From SAR202 cluster bacterium (lineage in GTDB: Bacteria > Chloroflexota > Dehalococcoidia > Lucifugimonadales > UBA826), in contig VFFY01000029.1 in assembly GCA_009392675.1 (NCBI GenBank), forward strand, positions 1 to 6,103: a DNA stretch of 6,103 nucleotides, given 5' to 3'. Every line of letters begins with the position of its first letter. Within the stretch, counting starts at the first letter, position 1. Below the pieces are notes generated by a model. That model was not told the DNA's origin. It did not search any database and saw only the letters and a program-made list of their open reading frames with translations. Shown one piece after another: positions 5,978-6,103 of the stretch. Made by a program: the position numbers and the translations under genes.

Positions 5978-6103
5978 TCAGCTAGGTATTTTGGATACCT
6001 TGATCTCGTCTCCAATTTCAATAACAGTAAGATCATCTGGTATGAGGAAATCCCCGGCGTATACATTTTTGACGGTTTCCGATATCTCCTCCTCAGCCCC
6101 AGG
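5978..6103 (-). CDS. C-terminal fragment of a convergent gene, possibly MOSC-like
   Basis: A minus-strand frame is open from the right edge to a TGA at 5978-5980, giving the last 41 residues of an incomplete protein. Its stop is only 11 bases from the hydroxylase stop, a typical convergent arrangement. The fragment is acidic and contains VYAGDFLIPDD followed by IEIGDEIKV. A VYA strand, then a proline and then a V-x-x-GD-x-V element is how many MOSC domains end, so that family is a tentative guess only. The opposite strand is also open here, but its serine- and threonine-rich product looks like an antisense shadow. Confidence 0.5.
   Translation of the reverse strand, partial: PGAEEEISETVKNVYAGDFLIPDDLTVIEIGDEIKVSKIPS

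Noticed and set aside
5984..6000. Hairpin AGGTAT-TTTGG-ATACCT after the hydroxylase gene, considered as a terminator
   Set aside because: The stem is only six base pairs, AT-rich, has no T tract on either side and lies inside the convergent coding frame.

Overview
The window is a compact bacterial stretch of moderate-to-low GC, low-to-mid 40s percent judged by eye. It has clear Shine-Dalgarno sites and ATG/GTG starts. The gene mix is an HpaB-type flavin monooxygenase, a VOC dioxygenase-like enzyme, peptide-type ABC ATPases, a second-type cytidylate kinase-like protein and a NIPSNAP-like fragment. This resembles what is seen in marine SAR202-type Chloroflexota (Dehalococcoidia relatives). That placement is inference from gene content, not a demonstrated assignment.

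Layout, left to right. The left edge (1-224, minus strand) holds the 5' part of a small NIPSNAP/dabb-like protein. Its reading frame is broken at a run of five T (190-194), and one more base would restore it. The short divergent spacer (225-302) carries a perfect inverted repeat, followed by apt, adenine phosphoribosyltransferase (303-815). Next is a cytidylate kinase-like gene (929-1648) with an ideal ribosome-binding site. A promoter-like sequence (1676-1704) then leads into two peptide-type ABC transporter ATPases of the DppD and DppF classes (1779-2792 and 2848-3903). Both carry the family's C-terminal cysteine motif plus an extra tail with more cysteines, identically spaced in the two proteins. 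Then come a single-domain VOC enzyme with extradiol-dioxygenase-like residues (4007-4495) and, 28 bases later, an HpaB-family aromatic hydroxylase (4524-5966). The right edge (5978-6103, minus strand) is the 3' end of a convergent gene, tentatively MOSC-like.

How the parts may work together. Apt and the cytidylate kinase-like protein look like nucleotide metabolism or housekeeping genes. The monooxygenase and dioxygenase could form a small aromatic-degradation unit: ortho-hydroxylation of a phenol to a catechol, then ring opening. The flavin reductase that an HpaB enzyme needs is not in the window. The ABC ATPase pair has no binding protein or permease beside it, so it must serve membrane subunits encoded elsewhere, and any link to aromatic uptake is only positional. 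I see no CRISPR array, tRNA, rRNA, insertion sequence or phage gene. The most unusual features are the matched cysteine tails on the two ATPases and the isolated monooxygenase-dioxygenase pair. Neither is proof of a new system.
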